Positions 44,640 through 53,876 of a DNA stretch of 64,000 bases are shown here, piece by piece (the first letter of the stretch is position 1; each line of letters begins with the position of its first letter). Below the pieces are notes generated by a model that ran no database searches, was not told the origin of the DNA, and saw only the letters and a list, made by a program, of their open reading frames with translations. Origin of the DNA: Planctomycetota bacterium (GTDB lineage: Bacteria; Planctomycetota; Planctomycetia; Pirellulales; Thermoguttaceae); NCBI GenBank assembly GCA_029550925.1, contig JAKPGL010000030.1, forward strand, positions 27,399 through 91,398, read 5' to 3'. Both the position numbers and the translations under genes were made by a program.

Positions 44640-46007
44640 TCAGGGACGATTTGTCGCGCTCGGGCAGAATCCACGCCCGGTAAAAGACCATGAAAAGGAG
44701 GGAATCGCCTCCCAGAAAGAGATCGCATTGGACATTGGCAATCTCTTTCTGCTCCAAGCCAGAGCGGAACCCCCTCCAATAGCAGCCCCCAAAGGCCCAC
44801 CATGGCCGGGAGATGGAACACCAAGGGTAATACATCGTAATCCGCCGCCTGCCCCGATCAACTCGCTTGCGTCAATCCCGATCACTTTGCGCCCCGGCGT
44901 CGCATGACGAAACGTCTCCAACGCCTTCTCACTCCCCGCTGGATCGACCGTCGGATACACAGGCACAAGCAAAACCCGATTGGCGAAAACCACATTGCTG
45001 TAGGTCCGCCACACGCCGTCTCGATGCGTCGGCATGGGAAGACGAATCACCCGCAGCGGACCGGCCGAAGTCCGGCAACCCGCCAGCGCTGCAGCATTCC
45101 GATCCAAAATGGCCGCATTTTCCGGGTCTTCTTTCGGATCGTATTGGCCCACCAGCACGGTATCCGGCGCGGTAAAACAGGCAAACATATCCACATGGCC
45201 GGTCGGTTCCCCGGCCAAAGGCTCCAGGATCACCAAGGAGTCGATCCCCAAGTACTGGTAGAGGAACTGCCGGAAGGAGGCTTCCGAAGCCGACGGCCCG
45301 CCGTGTCGAAGCACCGCCTGGGTGGTGGTGAGTCCGATACCCCGTCCGTTGGTTAGAAAATTGCCCCCCTCCAGAACCATCGGCAAAGGAAACCCCGAGG
45401 CCCCGAATAAAGCAGCCAACCGAGCCGGTACCGCATCGTCCAACCGACGCCGCGGGTCCGGATATTCCGCGTCATAGGCTCCTGGATGGGCGTCTGGAAA
45501 TCGGAAAAAGATCGGGCCGTAATCTCGAATCCAAAGCGTGTTGTGGGGTATTTCCACCAGTCGGAGTCCCCGGCGGAGAGTTTTTCGGTCGGCTAGGAGT
45601 TTTTCCACCTTATCCCGTTGCCGGGCGTCGCTCACCAACCCCACCACAGCGGTGTGTTCCTCGATGGCTTCCAACATCGCCGCCAAAAGCTGCGGATACC
45701 GTTGGGCCAACAAACCCGCGGGTAGAACGATGGCCTCCTGCGGCTCAAACTCACCGGGCAGATACACCATTCCCTTTGGCGTGGAGTCTTGCGGCTCAGA
45801 GGGATATACCGACAGGGCCGGAGGCCCACCAGAGGGGGCAGACTCCCCCTGTTCTGCCCAGAGCATCATTTCTGATGGGTGGCCTGTTCCCGACCCTACC
45901 GCCCAACCAATCCACAACAGCCCACCAGCAAAGAATCCTAAGAACCCGGCAGGCCAAACCCCCCACTTAGAGCTGATATGGTCGTTTCCAAAAGTGTTGA
46001 ATCGCAC
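44640..46007 (-). CDS. Agmatine deiminase family protein, membrane-anchored form
   Basis: 455 residues from a GTG with AAAGGAGG ten bases upstream; the track start (TTG) is less likely. An N-terminal hydrophobic helix (WPAGFLGFFAGGLLWIGWAVG) suggests a signal anchor. The guanidine-deiminase fold is seen in TLWIRDYGPIFF, MVLEGGNFLTNG, EPTGHVDMFACF and LRCITLG (nucleophilic Cys). The family converts agmatine or peptidyl/free arginine to citrulline-type products and ammonia. After the Cys motif the last ~55 residues are atypical, basic and Ser/Trp/Gly-rich, where relatives end soon. It may have lost its natural stop or gained a tail. Confidence 0.8.
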   Translation of the reverse strand: MRFNTFGNDHISSKWGVWPAGFLGFFAGGLLWIGWAVGSGTGHPSEMMLWAEQGESAPSGGPPALSVYPSEPQDSTPKGMVYLPGEFEPQEAIVLPAGLLAQRYPQLLAAMLEAIEEHTAVVGLVSDARQRDKVEKLLADRKTLRRGLRLVEIPHNTLWIRDYGPIFFRFPDAHPGAYDAEYPDPRRRLDDAVPARLAALFGASGFPLPMVLEGGNFLTNGRGIGLTTTQAVLRHGGPSASEASFRQFLYQYLGIDSLVILEPLAGEPTGHVDMFACFTAPDTVLVGQYDPKEDPENAAILDRNAAALAGCRTSAGPLRVIRLPMPTHRDGVWRTYSNVVFANRVLLVPVYPTVDPAGSEKALETFRHATPGRKVIGIDASELIGAGGGLRCITLGVPSPGHGGPLGAAIGGGSALAWSRKRLPMSNAISFWEAIPSFSWSFTGRGFCPSATNRP

Positions 46008-46109
46008 TGGGATTGGTCCTCCTTTGCTTCTTTCCTGAGGACATAGCAGAGGAGACGACAATTCGGCCTGCTCATGGGGAGAAATCTTCAGCTTGCCATT
46101 CGGCTACGA

Positions 46110-47036
46110 TTATACTCTCCCCGAGACACTTCTCAAAGAACCCAAAGCAAGATTTTCCGACCGCCAGGCCACCAGGATTAGGTCTTTGCTGGTTTGGGAC
46201 TGATAGGGCTGGTCGGGATAGCCGCCGTACAGGAGCATTTTCTCTGCTCCGGCCTGGTGGGCCATCTGCTGAAGCTGTTCCACTGAAAAACCGAGCAACA
46301 CCTCGCTCTGGGCTTGCCAGGGGAGGGAAACAGGGCTGGCTGGATTGGACCGAGCGGTCTCCGTCCCCGGCGCCCGATCCTCCTGACCGGGCGGAGCGGA
46401 TCGACCGGATTCGTACTGGCCAGGCGATGGGCCTGCCCGCTGAACAGCTTGTTCGGCGTCGGCCAAATCCACCAGCAGCAGATCGACAAAGACCTGTTGG
46501 CCCGCCCGATGAACGGCTTTCAAGATAAGTTTCGGTTTTCCGCCGATTTGGGCGGCAAGGCATTTTTGCCAGCAGAGTTTGCCTTCCGGCAATGCCCAAA
46601 GATTCAGCACCTGGATGACGACCAGGCCGCCGGGCCGAACCGCCCGGAACATCTGCCGGACCGCCTCAGCCGCTGTCTGGTGGTCCCCGGCCAAAGCCAG
46701 CGAATTGCCGATGCAAACGGTAGCGTCGAAATAGCCCGGTTCTGGCGTCGGGTCTTGAAAGGGCCGGACCGTCCAGCGGAGCCCCGGCGGTTGGCCGTGG
46801 AGGGCAATGGCCCGCTGGATCATTGCCTGGCTCAGGTCGGCCCCTTCCACCTCCAGGCCCCACTGGTGAAACATGGCTGCATGATGCCCAGGCCCACAGG
46901 CCGTATCCAACACCCGCCGAACGCCGGTCTGCTCAAACAGACGCCGAAACATCGGCCCCTCCCGTTCCAACCGGCGCGGCCAATCCACCATCAACTCATA
47001 GACATCGACCCAGTGCTCAAATACTTCGCGAGCCAT
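46110..47036 (-). CDS. SAM-dependent methyltransferase
   Basis: 308 residues. Class I motif I is VLDTACGPGHHAAMFHQWG (GxGxG variant), with motif II VEGADLSQAMI and a DATVCIGNSLALAG segment after strand 4. This is the Methyltransf_25/UbiE-like fold; substrate unknown. A Ser/Arg/Gly-rich low-complexity insertion lies around residues 205-240. The C-terminal strand LLGFSVEQLQQMAHQAG supports a full-length fold. No strong ribosome site. Confidence 0.82.
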   Translation of the reverse strand: MAREVFEHWVDVYELMVDWPRRLEREGPMFRRLFEQTGVRRVLDTACGPGHHAAMFHQWGLEVEGADLSQAMIQRAIALHGQPPGLRWTVRPFQDPTPEPGYFDATVCIGNSLALAGDHQTAAEAVRQMFRAVRPGGLVVIQVLNLWALPEGKLCWQKCLAAQIGGKPKLILKAVHRAGQQVFVDLLLVDLADAEQAVQRAGPSPGQYESGRSAPPGQEDRAPGTETARSNPASPVSLPWQAQSEVLLGFSVEQLQQMAHQAGAEKMLLYGGYPDQPYQSQTSKDLILVAWRSENLALGSLRSVSGRV

Positions 47037-47299
47037 TGCTCAGGCGGCTTCATTTTCACGGATTTATCTTGTGGGAAGTCTATTCTTGTTGGCAAAGCGG
47101 CGTCGCACGCCCCTCGGCCCTTTGTCGCCTCAGTCCAAAGAGGACCTCCCTCTCAGTAGCGCCGACGTGTGTAGATATCAATGGCATTCTAGGAGATGCA
47201 AGTTTTTCCAACAACAGTGTTACCGCACAGGGTTCCTCTCCCGCAGACGTCCGGATACAAAACAGGGCGGAGGGATTGGGTTCGAGTTGCATGGGGAGG

Positions 47300-48820
47300 T
47301 TATGGCGAGGGTTCGGCTGTTGGATGGCGGCGGTTGAACAGTTCCGGGTCGAAGGGATCGGCCGGTTGGAACTGACCAGCCCTGGGGTCGCCTCGTTTGG
47401 GTTCCGAACGATAGGGAGGCGAAAAACGAGGCCGGACCGGAGAAGGGAAGGAAGGCGGAGTGGCCTCAGAACCATCGGGAACAACAGGCTGGCCGAGGGG
47501 GGGATTCATGGAGTCGGCAGGGCCGCCGTTGGACGAATCGACTGGTGGTGCGGCGGCGTTTGGTGTAGCAGCCCACGGCAAAAACGCCGGTGGCACCGAA
47601 TCGCCTTGAGGAGACCTGTTCGGCGGCATAGCCAAGGCTTCCAGAAGAGGTCCCTTAGAGGGCGTGGCACCGGGCACGGGCTGCCAAACCCCGGCCTGCT
47701 GAACCACCTGCGGCCTCTGCTCGATCGCCACCGCGGGGACAACAGCGTCTGGGGATGGTTGTTCATTCGGGTTTGGTGGGCTAAGCGGATTTCGGGGGCT
47801 GATCGGGGCCGAAGACGCCGTCGGCCTCATTCCTGGCGAGGGAGGGCCGGCGTGGCGTCTGCCGGTCCCCCCAATGACGCCTCCTTGGACCAATGCTTCA
47901 GGAGCGGTTCCGGCGCCGGAGGCCAGCAGGACCCAGCGGACCAGCCGTTGATAGGATTCCGTCTGTGGATTGCCGAAAATGGGCGTCTTGGCCGACCCGT
48001 GGGGGCCAAGCGGTGCGGTCAACAGCGGACTTCGCAGCGGGTCTTTCGGGGTGATCCATTGGAAGGTATTGGCCAGGTTGCGTTGGGTGAGCCGACGCGT
48101 CGCCGACTGCCCGCTGGGAGGTTTTAATAAGGAAAACCGATTTTTCTCCGACGGGCCGTGGCAACCGGCGGCAGTGCAGTTATTCAAAAGGATCGGCTGG
48201 ACCGACTGGGTGAACTGCTCGACCACCACAGGCGGCAGAGTGCGAACCCAACTTTCCAGTTCGGACGAGTCGCCCTTCAAGGGAGATTCGAGGTTCGACG
48301 CAGTGGGCAGCAGGGCCGGTTGGCGGGCGATCTCGATCCGCCGTTGCAACAGGGGTACAAGCGGGTGGTCCGGCTGGAGCCGAACGGCCTCGGCCAATTC
48401 CCGCTGGGCCTCTTCGACCAGCCCGTGCCGGACGCACCATTGGCCTAGGTTCAGATGTTCCTGCGCCGACGGCAGACGGATGTTTTGCCGTTTGAATAGG
48501 TAGCCCTCTTGAAGCGTTCGGCAGGCGGTTTCCACATCGGCTGAGCGGATACGCACCTGTCCGTTCGCCACGGCGACATAGTAAAAATCGCCCACCCGGA
48601 CGATTTTCCCCTGAAGCACTTCGCCGTTACGCAGCAGAAGCACTCCGTCTTGAGGCGACGGATCGATCGCCGACGCAGACGGCGGGGTTGTCGCTGGTTG
48701 TTGGATGCCGAACGCCGGGCCGGGAATGTCCACCGCTTGGCCCAGGAGGGGAGCATCCCCTGCCGCCAGCCATCCCATCAACCCAACCCATACCACGCGG
48801 AGAGACCAGGAGTTTTTCAT
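47300..48820 (-). CDS. Secreted protein with a c-type-heme-like CxxxxCH motif and Pro-rich tail
   Basis: 506 residues from the ATG; the signal is VVWVGLMGWLAAGDAPLLG. An SH3-like strand region (GVLLLRNGEVLQGKIVRVGDFYYVAV) is followed by a TPR-like helix pair (EEAQRELAEAVRLQPDHPLVPLL). Near residue 230 is ILLNNCTAAGCHGPSEKN, which resembles the heme motif region of planctomycete cytochromes, but with CxxxxCH spacing rather than CxxCH. The second half is Pro/Ser/Ala-rich and probably disordered. It lies directly downstream of the cyclophilin gene on the same strand. Heme binding is possible but unproven. Confidence 0.6.
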   Translation of the reverse strand: MKNSWSLRVVWVGLMGWLAAGDAPLLGQAVDIPGPAFGIQQPATTPPSASAIDPSPQDGVLLLRNGEVLQGKIVRVGDFYYVAVANGQVRIRSADVETACRTLQEGYLFKRQNIRLPSAQEHLNLGQWCVRHGLVEEAQRELAEAVRLQPDHPLVPLLQRRIEIARQPALLPTASNLESPLKGDSSELESWVRTLPPVVVEQFTQSVQPILLNNCTAAGCHGPSEKNRFSLLKPPSGQSATRRLTQRNLANTFQWITPKDPLRSPLLTAPLGPHGSAKTPIFGNPQTESYQRLVRWVLLASGAGTAPEALVQGGVIGGTGRRHAGPPSPGMRPTASSAPISPRNPLSPPNPNEQPSPDAVVPAVAIEQRPQVVQQAGVWQPVPGATPSKGPLLEALAMPPNRSPQGDSVPPAFLPWAATPNAAAPPVDSSNGGPADSMNPPLGQPVVPDGSEATPPSFPSPVRPRFSPPYRSEPKRGDPRAGQFQPADPFDPELFNRRHPTAEPSP

Positions 48821-48886
48821 AGTGCTTTCTGCAAGCTCCTTTGTTCCCCCGGCAGAGGCCGCCATAGAACAATCGGGAAGTGCTTT

Positions 48887-49585
48887 TCAGCGGATTTGCT
48901 GAATGGACCGGATGAGGACGGGCTGGACGGGTTTGAGCGGGAAATCAGGCAGGTCCTCTACTGGCGACATGCTGATTTTGTCCAGCACATCCATCCCCTC
49001 GATCACCTGTCCGAAGGCGCAAAAGCCGTACTTTTCCGGCGTCTGGTCCTGGAAATCGAGCCGGGGGTTGTCGGCCAGATTGAAGAAGAATTGGCAGGTG
49101 GCGCTATCGGTGGCGTCGGGCCGACGGACCATGGCGATCGTGCCGCGGGTGTTTTTCATCGCTCGATGGGCTTCGTTGCGGACCGGCGGGCGGGTGGTGG
49201 GCTTTTCCTTCAAGTCCGGGGTGTAGCCGCCGCCGACCACTACATCGCCCTTAGCCACCAGGTGGAAGATCGTCCCGTTGTAAAACCCCTCCTTGGCATA
49301 TTGGAGGAAATTGGCCACGGTCAGAGGGGCCTTTTCGGCGTCGAGTTGGACGGTAATTTTGCCCAGCGTGGTATCGATTTGGACCACGGGATGGAAGGGG
49401 TCCGAACCCGAGGAATCCGAACCGGCTTGGTTGGAAGCGGCGCCGCCCCCCATGGCAGCCGGTGGGGGACTATTTTGCCCGGAACTGTCCGAATTGCCGC
49501 TCTTGCCGCAGCCGCTAACCACCAAAATCGCTATCGCTCCCAGTACCCACAAGGCCCGATTGCCCATCGTTCGCACCGTTGCCAC
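48887..49585 (-). CDS. Cyclophilin-type peptidyl-prolyl isomerase lipoprotein
   Basis: 232 residues. A GTG start is supported by GGAGA seven bases upstream; an ATG six codons later is the alternative. A lipobox (ILVVSGC) is followed by a Gly/Ser-rich linker. The cyclophilin domain runs from VVQIDTTLGKITVQLDAEKAPLTVANF through GTIFHLVAKGDVVVGG, GTIAMVRRPDATDSATCQFFF and FGQVIEGMDVLDKI. It would catalyse prolyl isomerisation of exported proteins. The cysteine-rich secreted protein gene follows after 66 bases, so they may be co-transcribed. Confidence 0.9.
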   Translation of the reverse strand: MATVRTMGNRALWVLGAIAILVVSGCGKSGNSDSSGQNSPPPAAMGGGAASNQAGSDSSGSDPFHPVVQIDTTLGKITVQLDAEKAPLTVANFLQYAKEGFYNGTIFHLVAKGDVVVGGGYTPDLKEKPTTRPPVRNEAHRAMKNTRGTIAMVRRPDATDSATCQFFFNLADNPRLDFQDQTPEKYGFCAFGQVIEGMDVLDKISMSPVEDLPDFPLKPVQPVLIRSIQQIR

Positions 49586-50043
49586 GGTTTTGTCTCCTGA
49601 ATAGATGAAGAGATTTAGGTAGGTGTCTTATTCCCAAGAAGTTGTTCTCTTGTCCCCAAGAAGGACGTGTGAAATACTCTTCCAGTTGACTTCCTTTGGT
49701 TCAGGGGACCAGCGGGAACCCGGCCCAGACTTTCCCCAAAAACCTTTCAAGAAGACGGCAGGAAAAGCGTTTATATCATCCGGGCAATGGCATTTTGTTG
49801 CAACCCCGATTTTTAGCGTTTCGGCTGGGTGTTGGTTAGAGGGTCGGGGGCGATGCCTGTGGAGGCAGTAAAATAGAACGTCTAAGCAAAATAGAAAGGT
49901 TGAGTAGTGTAGGAAATCCTGTTCCCTAGATGGTTCTTTTTCCCCGTTTGGGTAAAATCAAAGAAAGATTGGCGTCTAGCAGGCCGGGGCCGAGGGGCAG
50001 TCTGGGTTGGTAAATCTTCCCCTAAAAGTCGGGAAATTTCGTG
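49586..50043. other. 458-bp divergent intergenic region
   Basis: Between the cyclophilin gene (minus) and the ABC operon (plus). No credible ORF, repeat or defined promoter seen. Confidence 0.5.
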
Positions 50044-51045
50044 ATGGGTGGACGGTGGTTGAATATCTCGGTGGTGGGGTTATGGCTGGCCTCGATGAGT
50101 TGGCTGGTGGTGGAGAAGATTTTGCCGCCGTTGCGGATTGGCGAGCCGCCCAGTTATCGAACCATTTCCGAAGCGCGGCGGAGCGAAGGGCCTGTGGGTT
50201 GGCGGCTGGAGTGGAACGAGGAGGCGATCGGCTGGGCGCTTAGCGAGGCCCGTCCCCAGGCCCACCAATCGACTGAAATCCGAAGTCGGGTCCACCTGAA
50301 CTACGTGCCTTTGGCCGACCTGGTGCCGGAATGGTTGGCCCGATTATTTCGCGCCCCGGAGTTCAAGAATCTGCGACTCTCGATGGACGCCAGCAGCGTG
50401 CTGATGATCGATCCGTTGGGCCGACTGGTGCGATTTCATAGTTCCTTACAGGTCGGATCGTTTCCCGAAGTGGTGCATATGGAAGGCCTTGTGGAGGGAA
50501 ATGATCTTTTATTTACAATTCGGTGCGGCGAATTCACCTACGAAACCAGAGTCCCGATGCCTTCCGACGCCCTGATGAGCGACGCCCTTTCGCCTCAGAC
50601 TCGGTTGCCCGGGTTGCGGGTGGGGCAGAAGTGGACTGTACCCACTGTGAGGCCCCTTGGCCGATGGAACCACGCCCTGGAAATCCTCCAGGCCAAGGTG
50701 GAAGGTCGGGAGCCGATCCTCTGGGACGGCAAAACGCAAGAGGCCCTGGTCGTGGTCTTTTGGCCGGATGTGGGCGCCGGTTCGGCCGAGCGGTCCCCCC
50801 GCGGCAAACTCTGGGTGTTGCCCGATCCGGACGCCCGGGTGGTCCAGCAAGAGGCGGCTTTTTTCCAGTCCCAGATGCGTTTTGTGCGAATGACGGAAAC
50901 GGAGTCCGTCCAATTGGCCTCCAAAGTCAAACTCGATGCGCCGTTGGGCGAACCCGGATCCGATCCTTCTTCCAAGAGGCGTTCTGAGGAACTTTTGGAT
51001 ATGCCTGATCGCCGCAACGTTCATGAGCCGATTTCTTCCCCTTAA
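50044..51045 (+). CDS. Membrane-anchored protein linked to ABC exporter
   Basis: 333 residues; GTG at 50041 directly precedes the chosen ATG. An N-terminal helix (LNISVVGLWLASMSWLVVEKI) anchors an extracytoplasmic domain of mixed beta character (VHLNYVPLADLVPEWL, FKNLRLSMDASSVLMIDPLG, LFTIRCGEFTYETRVP). Not recognised as a family. It sits upstream of the ABC ATPase and permease with about 40 bases between stop and start, implying a shared operon; possibly an accessory or substrate-handling factor. Confidence 0.6.
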   Translation: MGGRWLNISVVGLWLASMSWLVVEKILPPLRIGEPPSYRTISEARRSEGPVGWRLEWNEEAIGWALSEARPQAHQSTEIRSRVHLNYVPLADLVPEWLARLFRAPEFKNLRLSMDASSVLMIDPLGRLVRFHSSLQVGSFPEVVHMEGLVEGNDLLFTIRCGEFTYETRVPMPSDALMSDALSPQTRLPGLRVGQKWTVPTVRPLGRWNHALEILQAKVEGREPILWDGKTQEALVVVFWPDVGAGSAERSPRGKLWVLPDPDARVVQQEAAFFQSQMRFVRMTETESVQLASKVKLDAPLGEPGSDPSSKRRSEELLDMPDRRNVHEPISSP

Positions 51046-51085
51046 TTCATTTATTTGTTCCCCTCTGTCCCATGGATCAAAATCG

Positions 51086-51946
51086 ATGAAACGATCCACT
51101 CCGACGCCGATGGTTGAATTTTCTCATGTTCGTCGCTGTTTCGGGCAGACCACGGCCGTCGATGACCTTTCGCTCGCCATCCAACGGGGCGAGGTATTCG
51201 CCTTTCTGGGCCCCAATGGCGCCGGGAAAACCACCACGATCAAAATGATGGTGGGTCTTTTGCACCCCAGCCAAGGCGCTATCCAAGTAGGCGGCTGGGA
51301 CGTGGTCCGCCATCCCCGCCAGGCCGCCCAACAGATCGGCTATGTGCCCGACGAACCGTTTCTTTACGACAAACTCACCGGCCGGGAGTTCCTGGAGTTT
51401 GTGGCCCGAATTCGCGGCATGAGTGCCGAGGAAACCCAACAGCGAATCGCCCGCCAGGCCGAAGTCTTTGAACTGACCGACTTCCTCGACCGACTTACCG
51501 AAACCTATTCCCATGGGATGAAACAGCGGGTCGTGTTCGCTTCGGTCCTGTTGCACGATCCGCCGCTTTTGGTGGCCGATGAGCCGATGGTCGGCCTGGA
51601 CCCGAAAAGCGTCCGATTGGTCAAAGACCTGATGCGGGCGCACGCCGCCCAAGGCAAAACCGTCTTCATCTCCACCCATACGCTGGCCTTAGCCGAGGAA
51701 ATCGCCGACCGGATCGGCATCATCCACCGAGGCCGATTGATTTTCGTCGGCAGCCTGGCCCAAATGCACCAGGAAGGCCTCATGCAAGATAAAAATCTGG
51801 AGGAGTTCTTCCTACAACTAACCGACGGCCAGGGCCGGACGCCGAAGTTGGACGCCTCGGAGACTTTTTCGGCGGCCGGCGAGGAAGCAGCGGCCTCTTC
51901 TGTTGTCCCGCCGTCGGCAGATTTGCCGACTTCCAAGGAGGGATAA
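51086..51946 (+). CDS. ABC-2 type transporter ATP-binding protein
   Basis: 286 residues from the ATG at 51086; no strong ribosome site, and an in-frame ATG eight codons later is possible. Walker A is FLGPNGAGKTTT, the Q-loop is around YVPDEPFLYDKLTG, the signature is YSHGMKQRV (degenerate LSGGQ, common in this subfamily), Walker B is PLLVADEP and the switch His is in STHTLALAEE. A ~30-residue Ala/Ser-rich tail is unusual. It powers the permease encoded next; stop TAA and the next ATG are one base apart. Confidence 0.93.
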   Translation: MKRSTPTPMVEFSHVRRCFGQTTAVDDLSLAIQRGEVFAFLGPNGAGKTTTIKMMVGLLHPSQGAIQVGGWDVVRHPRQAAQQIGYVPDEPFLYDKLTGREFLEFVARIRGMSAEETQQRIARQAEVFELTDFLDRLTETYSHGMKQRVVFASVLLHDPPLLVADEPMVGLDPKSVRLVKDLMRAHAAQGKTVFISTHTLALAEEIADRIGIIHRGRLIFVGSLAQMHQEGLMQDKNLEEFFLQLTDGQGRTPKLDASETFSAAGEEAAASSVVPPSADLPTSKEG

Positions 51947-51947
51947 T

Positions 51948-53825
51948 ATGGCGACCTCTTGGGCGATCCGAAAACAGGCCGAACCATCGGCAGACGCCCT
52001 AAGCCTAGCCAGTCTCTCCGCAGAAGCCCGTGCCTTATGGCGACTCCGATACCAGCGGTTTCGTTGGGCGCTGCGGATCGTGCTGGCCGAGAGTCGGCTT
52101 CGGCTGGCGCTGATTGCAGTATTGAGTCTGGTTCTCTGGGGAGTGATCTTTTGGCTATGTTTGGATGGTTTCCACTTTTTGCGGGCCGCCGTCGCCCATA
52201 CGCCCACCCATGACCAGATCGTCCATCACGTGTTCGGCATGTATCTGCTGGCCCTGATGCTGATGTTGACGATCTCCTCCGGCATTCTGCTGTATGGGAT
52301 GTTGTTTCGGGGGCCGGACATCGCTTTCTTACTAACCCTGCCGGTCAGCACGGAACGGGTCTTTTTGCACAAATTTCAAGAGGCGGTCTGGCTGAGTAGT
52401 TGGGCGTTTGTGTTGTTGAGCAGTCCAATGTTTGTGGCCTACGGCCTGGCGGCCCAGTCGCCTTGGTATTACTACGCAGTGCTTGTCCCGTTTTTGGCGG
52501 CCTTCAGCTACATCCCGGCGGCCGTTGGGGCCATGGCCTGTTTAGTGGTCGTCCGGTGGTTTCCGGGCGCTCGGATGCTCTTTTTGGCCGGGGTGATCGT
52601 GGTCCTGTTGGCTGGCGGCGCTTGGGTCGTCCGAGGACTAAGCAGCACATCGCCGGGCGATCTCCTGACGCCCAATTGGTTCCAAAGCATCCTGCACCGA
52701 TTGCGGTTTTCGCAGCATCGGATGTTGCCCAGTTGGTGGGTCAGCATGGGCATTTTGGAAGCCTCTCAACCGAAACAACCTGCCCCCTGGACCACCCGGC
52801 CCCCGTGGGCCGAAAGCCTCCTGTTTCTGGGCCTGACGATCTCCAACGCCCTGTTTTTCCGCCAAGTGGCCGGCGCGGCCGGAGGGCGCTGGTACCGCAG
52901 CGCCTATAGCCGACTCCATACCCAACAGCACGTTTCCCGTCCGGGTTTTTTGCCCCGCCTGGGATGGGTGGCGCCGATCCGCCTGCTCCGACAACTGCCG
53001 CCGCAGCTTGCCGCCGCCGCGGACCGTTTTCTATTGCGGTTGCCGATCGGTTCTTCGGCCACTCGCCTTCTGGTGGTGAAAGATTTTCGTCTGTTTCGCC
53101 GCGATCCCGTGCAATGGTCCCAGTTTTTGGTATTTTTCGGGCTGGTGCTCTTCTACTTCTTGCACATGCGTCCGTTCTCCTACGACATCCACCACGCCAC
53201 GTGGGTCAATATGGTCAGTTTCCTGAACCTGTCGGTGGTGGGGCTCCTGCTCTCGACGTTTACCACCCGATTTGTCTTTCCGACGATCAGCCTGGAGGGG
53301 CGGCGATTCTGGCTCCTGGGCCTTTTGCCCCTGCGAAGGGAACAAATTCTATGGAGTAAATTTATTTATGCATTTGGCGGCTCTATCTTGCCCTGTTCGC
53401 TCCTGGTGCTGCTGAGCGATTGGAAACTGGGCATTTCCCCTCTGATCATGGGCATTCACCAGTTGACGGCGGTCCTGCTGGCGCTGGGGCTTTCGGGCAT
53501 TTCGGTCGGTCTGGGCGCTAAAATGCCTAATTTCCGGGAAACCTCGCCTGCGCGGATTGCCGCCGGGTTTGGCGGCACGCTCTGCTTGGTCCTTAGCGCC
53601 TTGTACATTGTGTTGGTGGTGGCGTTAACGGCCCTGCCGAGCCACTTTTGGCTGGCCTTCCAGACCGGCCAGGCCGCTTGGTCCCCCGGTCCGTTCGGCC
53701 TATGGGAACAAAGCATCCGTTTCTGGATGTTGCTGGGCATCGGCTGTAGCGTGCTGCTGGGACTGGCCGCCGCCGTCATCCCCATGCGCATGGGGTTCCG
53801 CGCCTTCCACCAGATGGAGTTCTGA
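51948..53825 (+). CDS. ABC-2 type export permease
   Basis: 625 residues, start set by AAGGAGGG. About 12 hydrophobic segments are visible (ALIAVLSLVLWGVIFWLCLDG, LLALMLMLTISSGILLYGML, FLAAFSYIPAAVGAMACLVVV, MLFLAGVIVVLLAGGAWVV, FLNLSVVGLLLSTFTTRFVF, GTLCLVLSALYIVLVVAL), with a large cytoplasmic loop. It resembles the putative ABC exporter family paired with CcmA-like ATPases. Substrate unknown. The three genes 50044-53825 form one operon. Confidence 0.85.
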   Translation: MATSWAIRKQAEPSADALSLASLSAEARALWRLRYQRFRWALRIVLAESRLRLALIAVLSLVLWGVIFWLCLDGFHFLRAAVAHTPTHDQIVHHVFGMYLLALMLMLTISSGILLYGMLFRGPDIAFLLTLPVSTERVFLHKFQEAVWLSSWAFVLLSSPMFVAYGLAAQSPWYYYAVLVPFLAAFSYIPAAVGAMACLVVVRWFPGARMLFLAGVIVVLLAGGAWVVRGLSSTSPGDLLTPNWFQSILHRLRFSQHRMLPSWWVSMGILEASQPKQPAPWTTRPPWAESLLFLGLTISNALFFRQVAGAAGGRWYRSAYSRLHTQQHVSRPGFLPRLGWVAPIRLLRQLPPQLAAAADRFLLRLPIGSSATRLLVVKDFRLFRRDPVQWSQFLVFFGLVLFYFLHMRPFSYDIHHATWVNMVSFLNLSVVGLLLSTFTTRFVFPTISLEGRRFWLLGLLPLRREQILWSKFIYAFGGSILPCSLLVLLSDWKLGISPLIMGIHQLTAVLLALGLSGISVGLGAKMPNFRETSPARIAAGFGGTLCLVLSALYIVLVVALTALPSHFWLAFQTGQAAWSPGPFGLWEQSIRFWMLLGIGCSVLLGLAAAVIPMRMGFRAFHQMEF

Positions 53826-53876
53826 TCACTTTCTGGATTAGTGGCTTTCTTGATTAGTGGAAAGAGCCTTTACTGG

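Noticed and set aside
44323-44907. 194-residue plus-strand ORF in the AT-rich region
   Set aside because: It overlaps the deiminase gene, has no ribosome site, and its composition is not protein-like.
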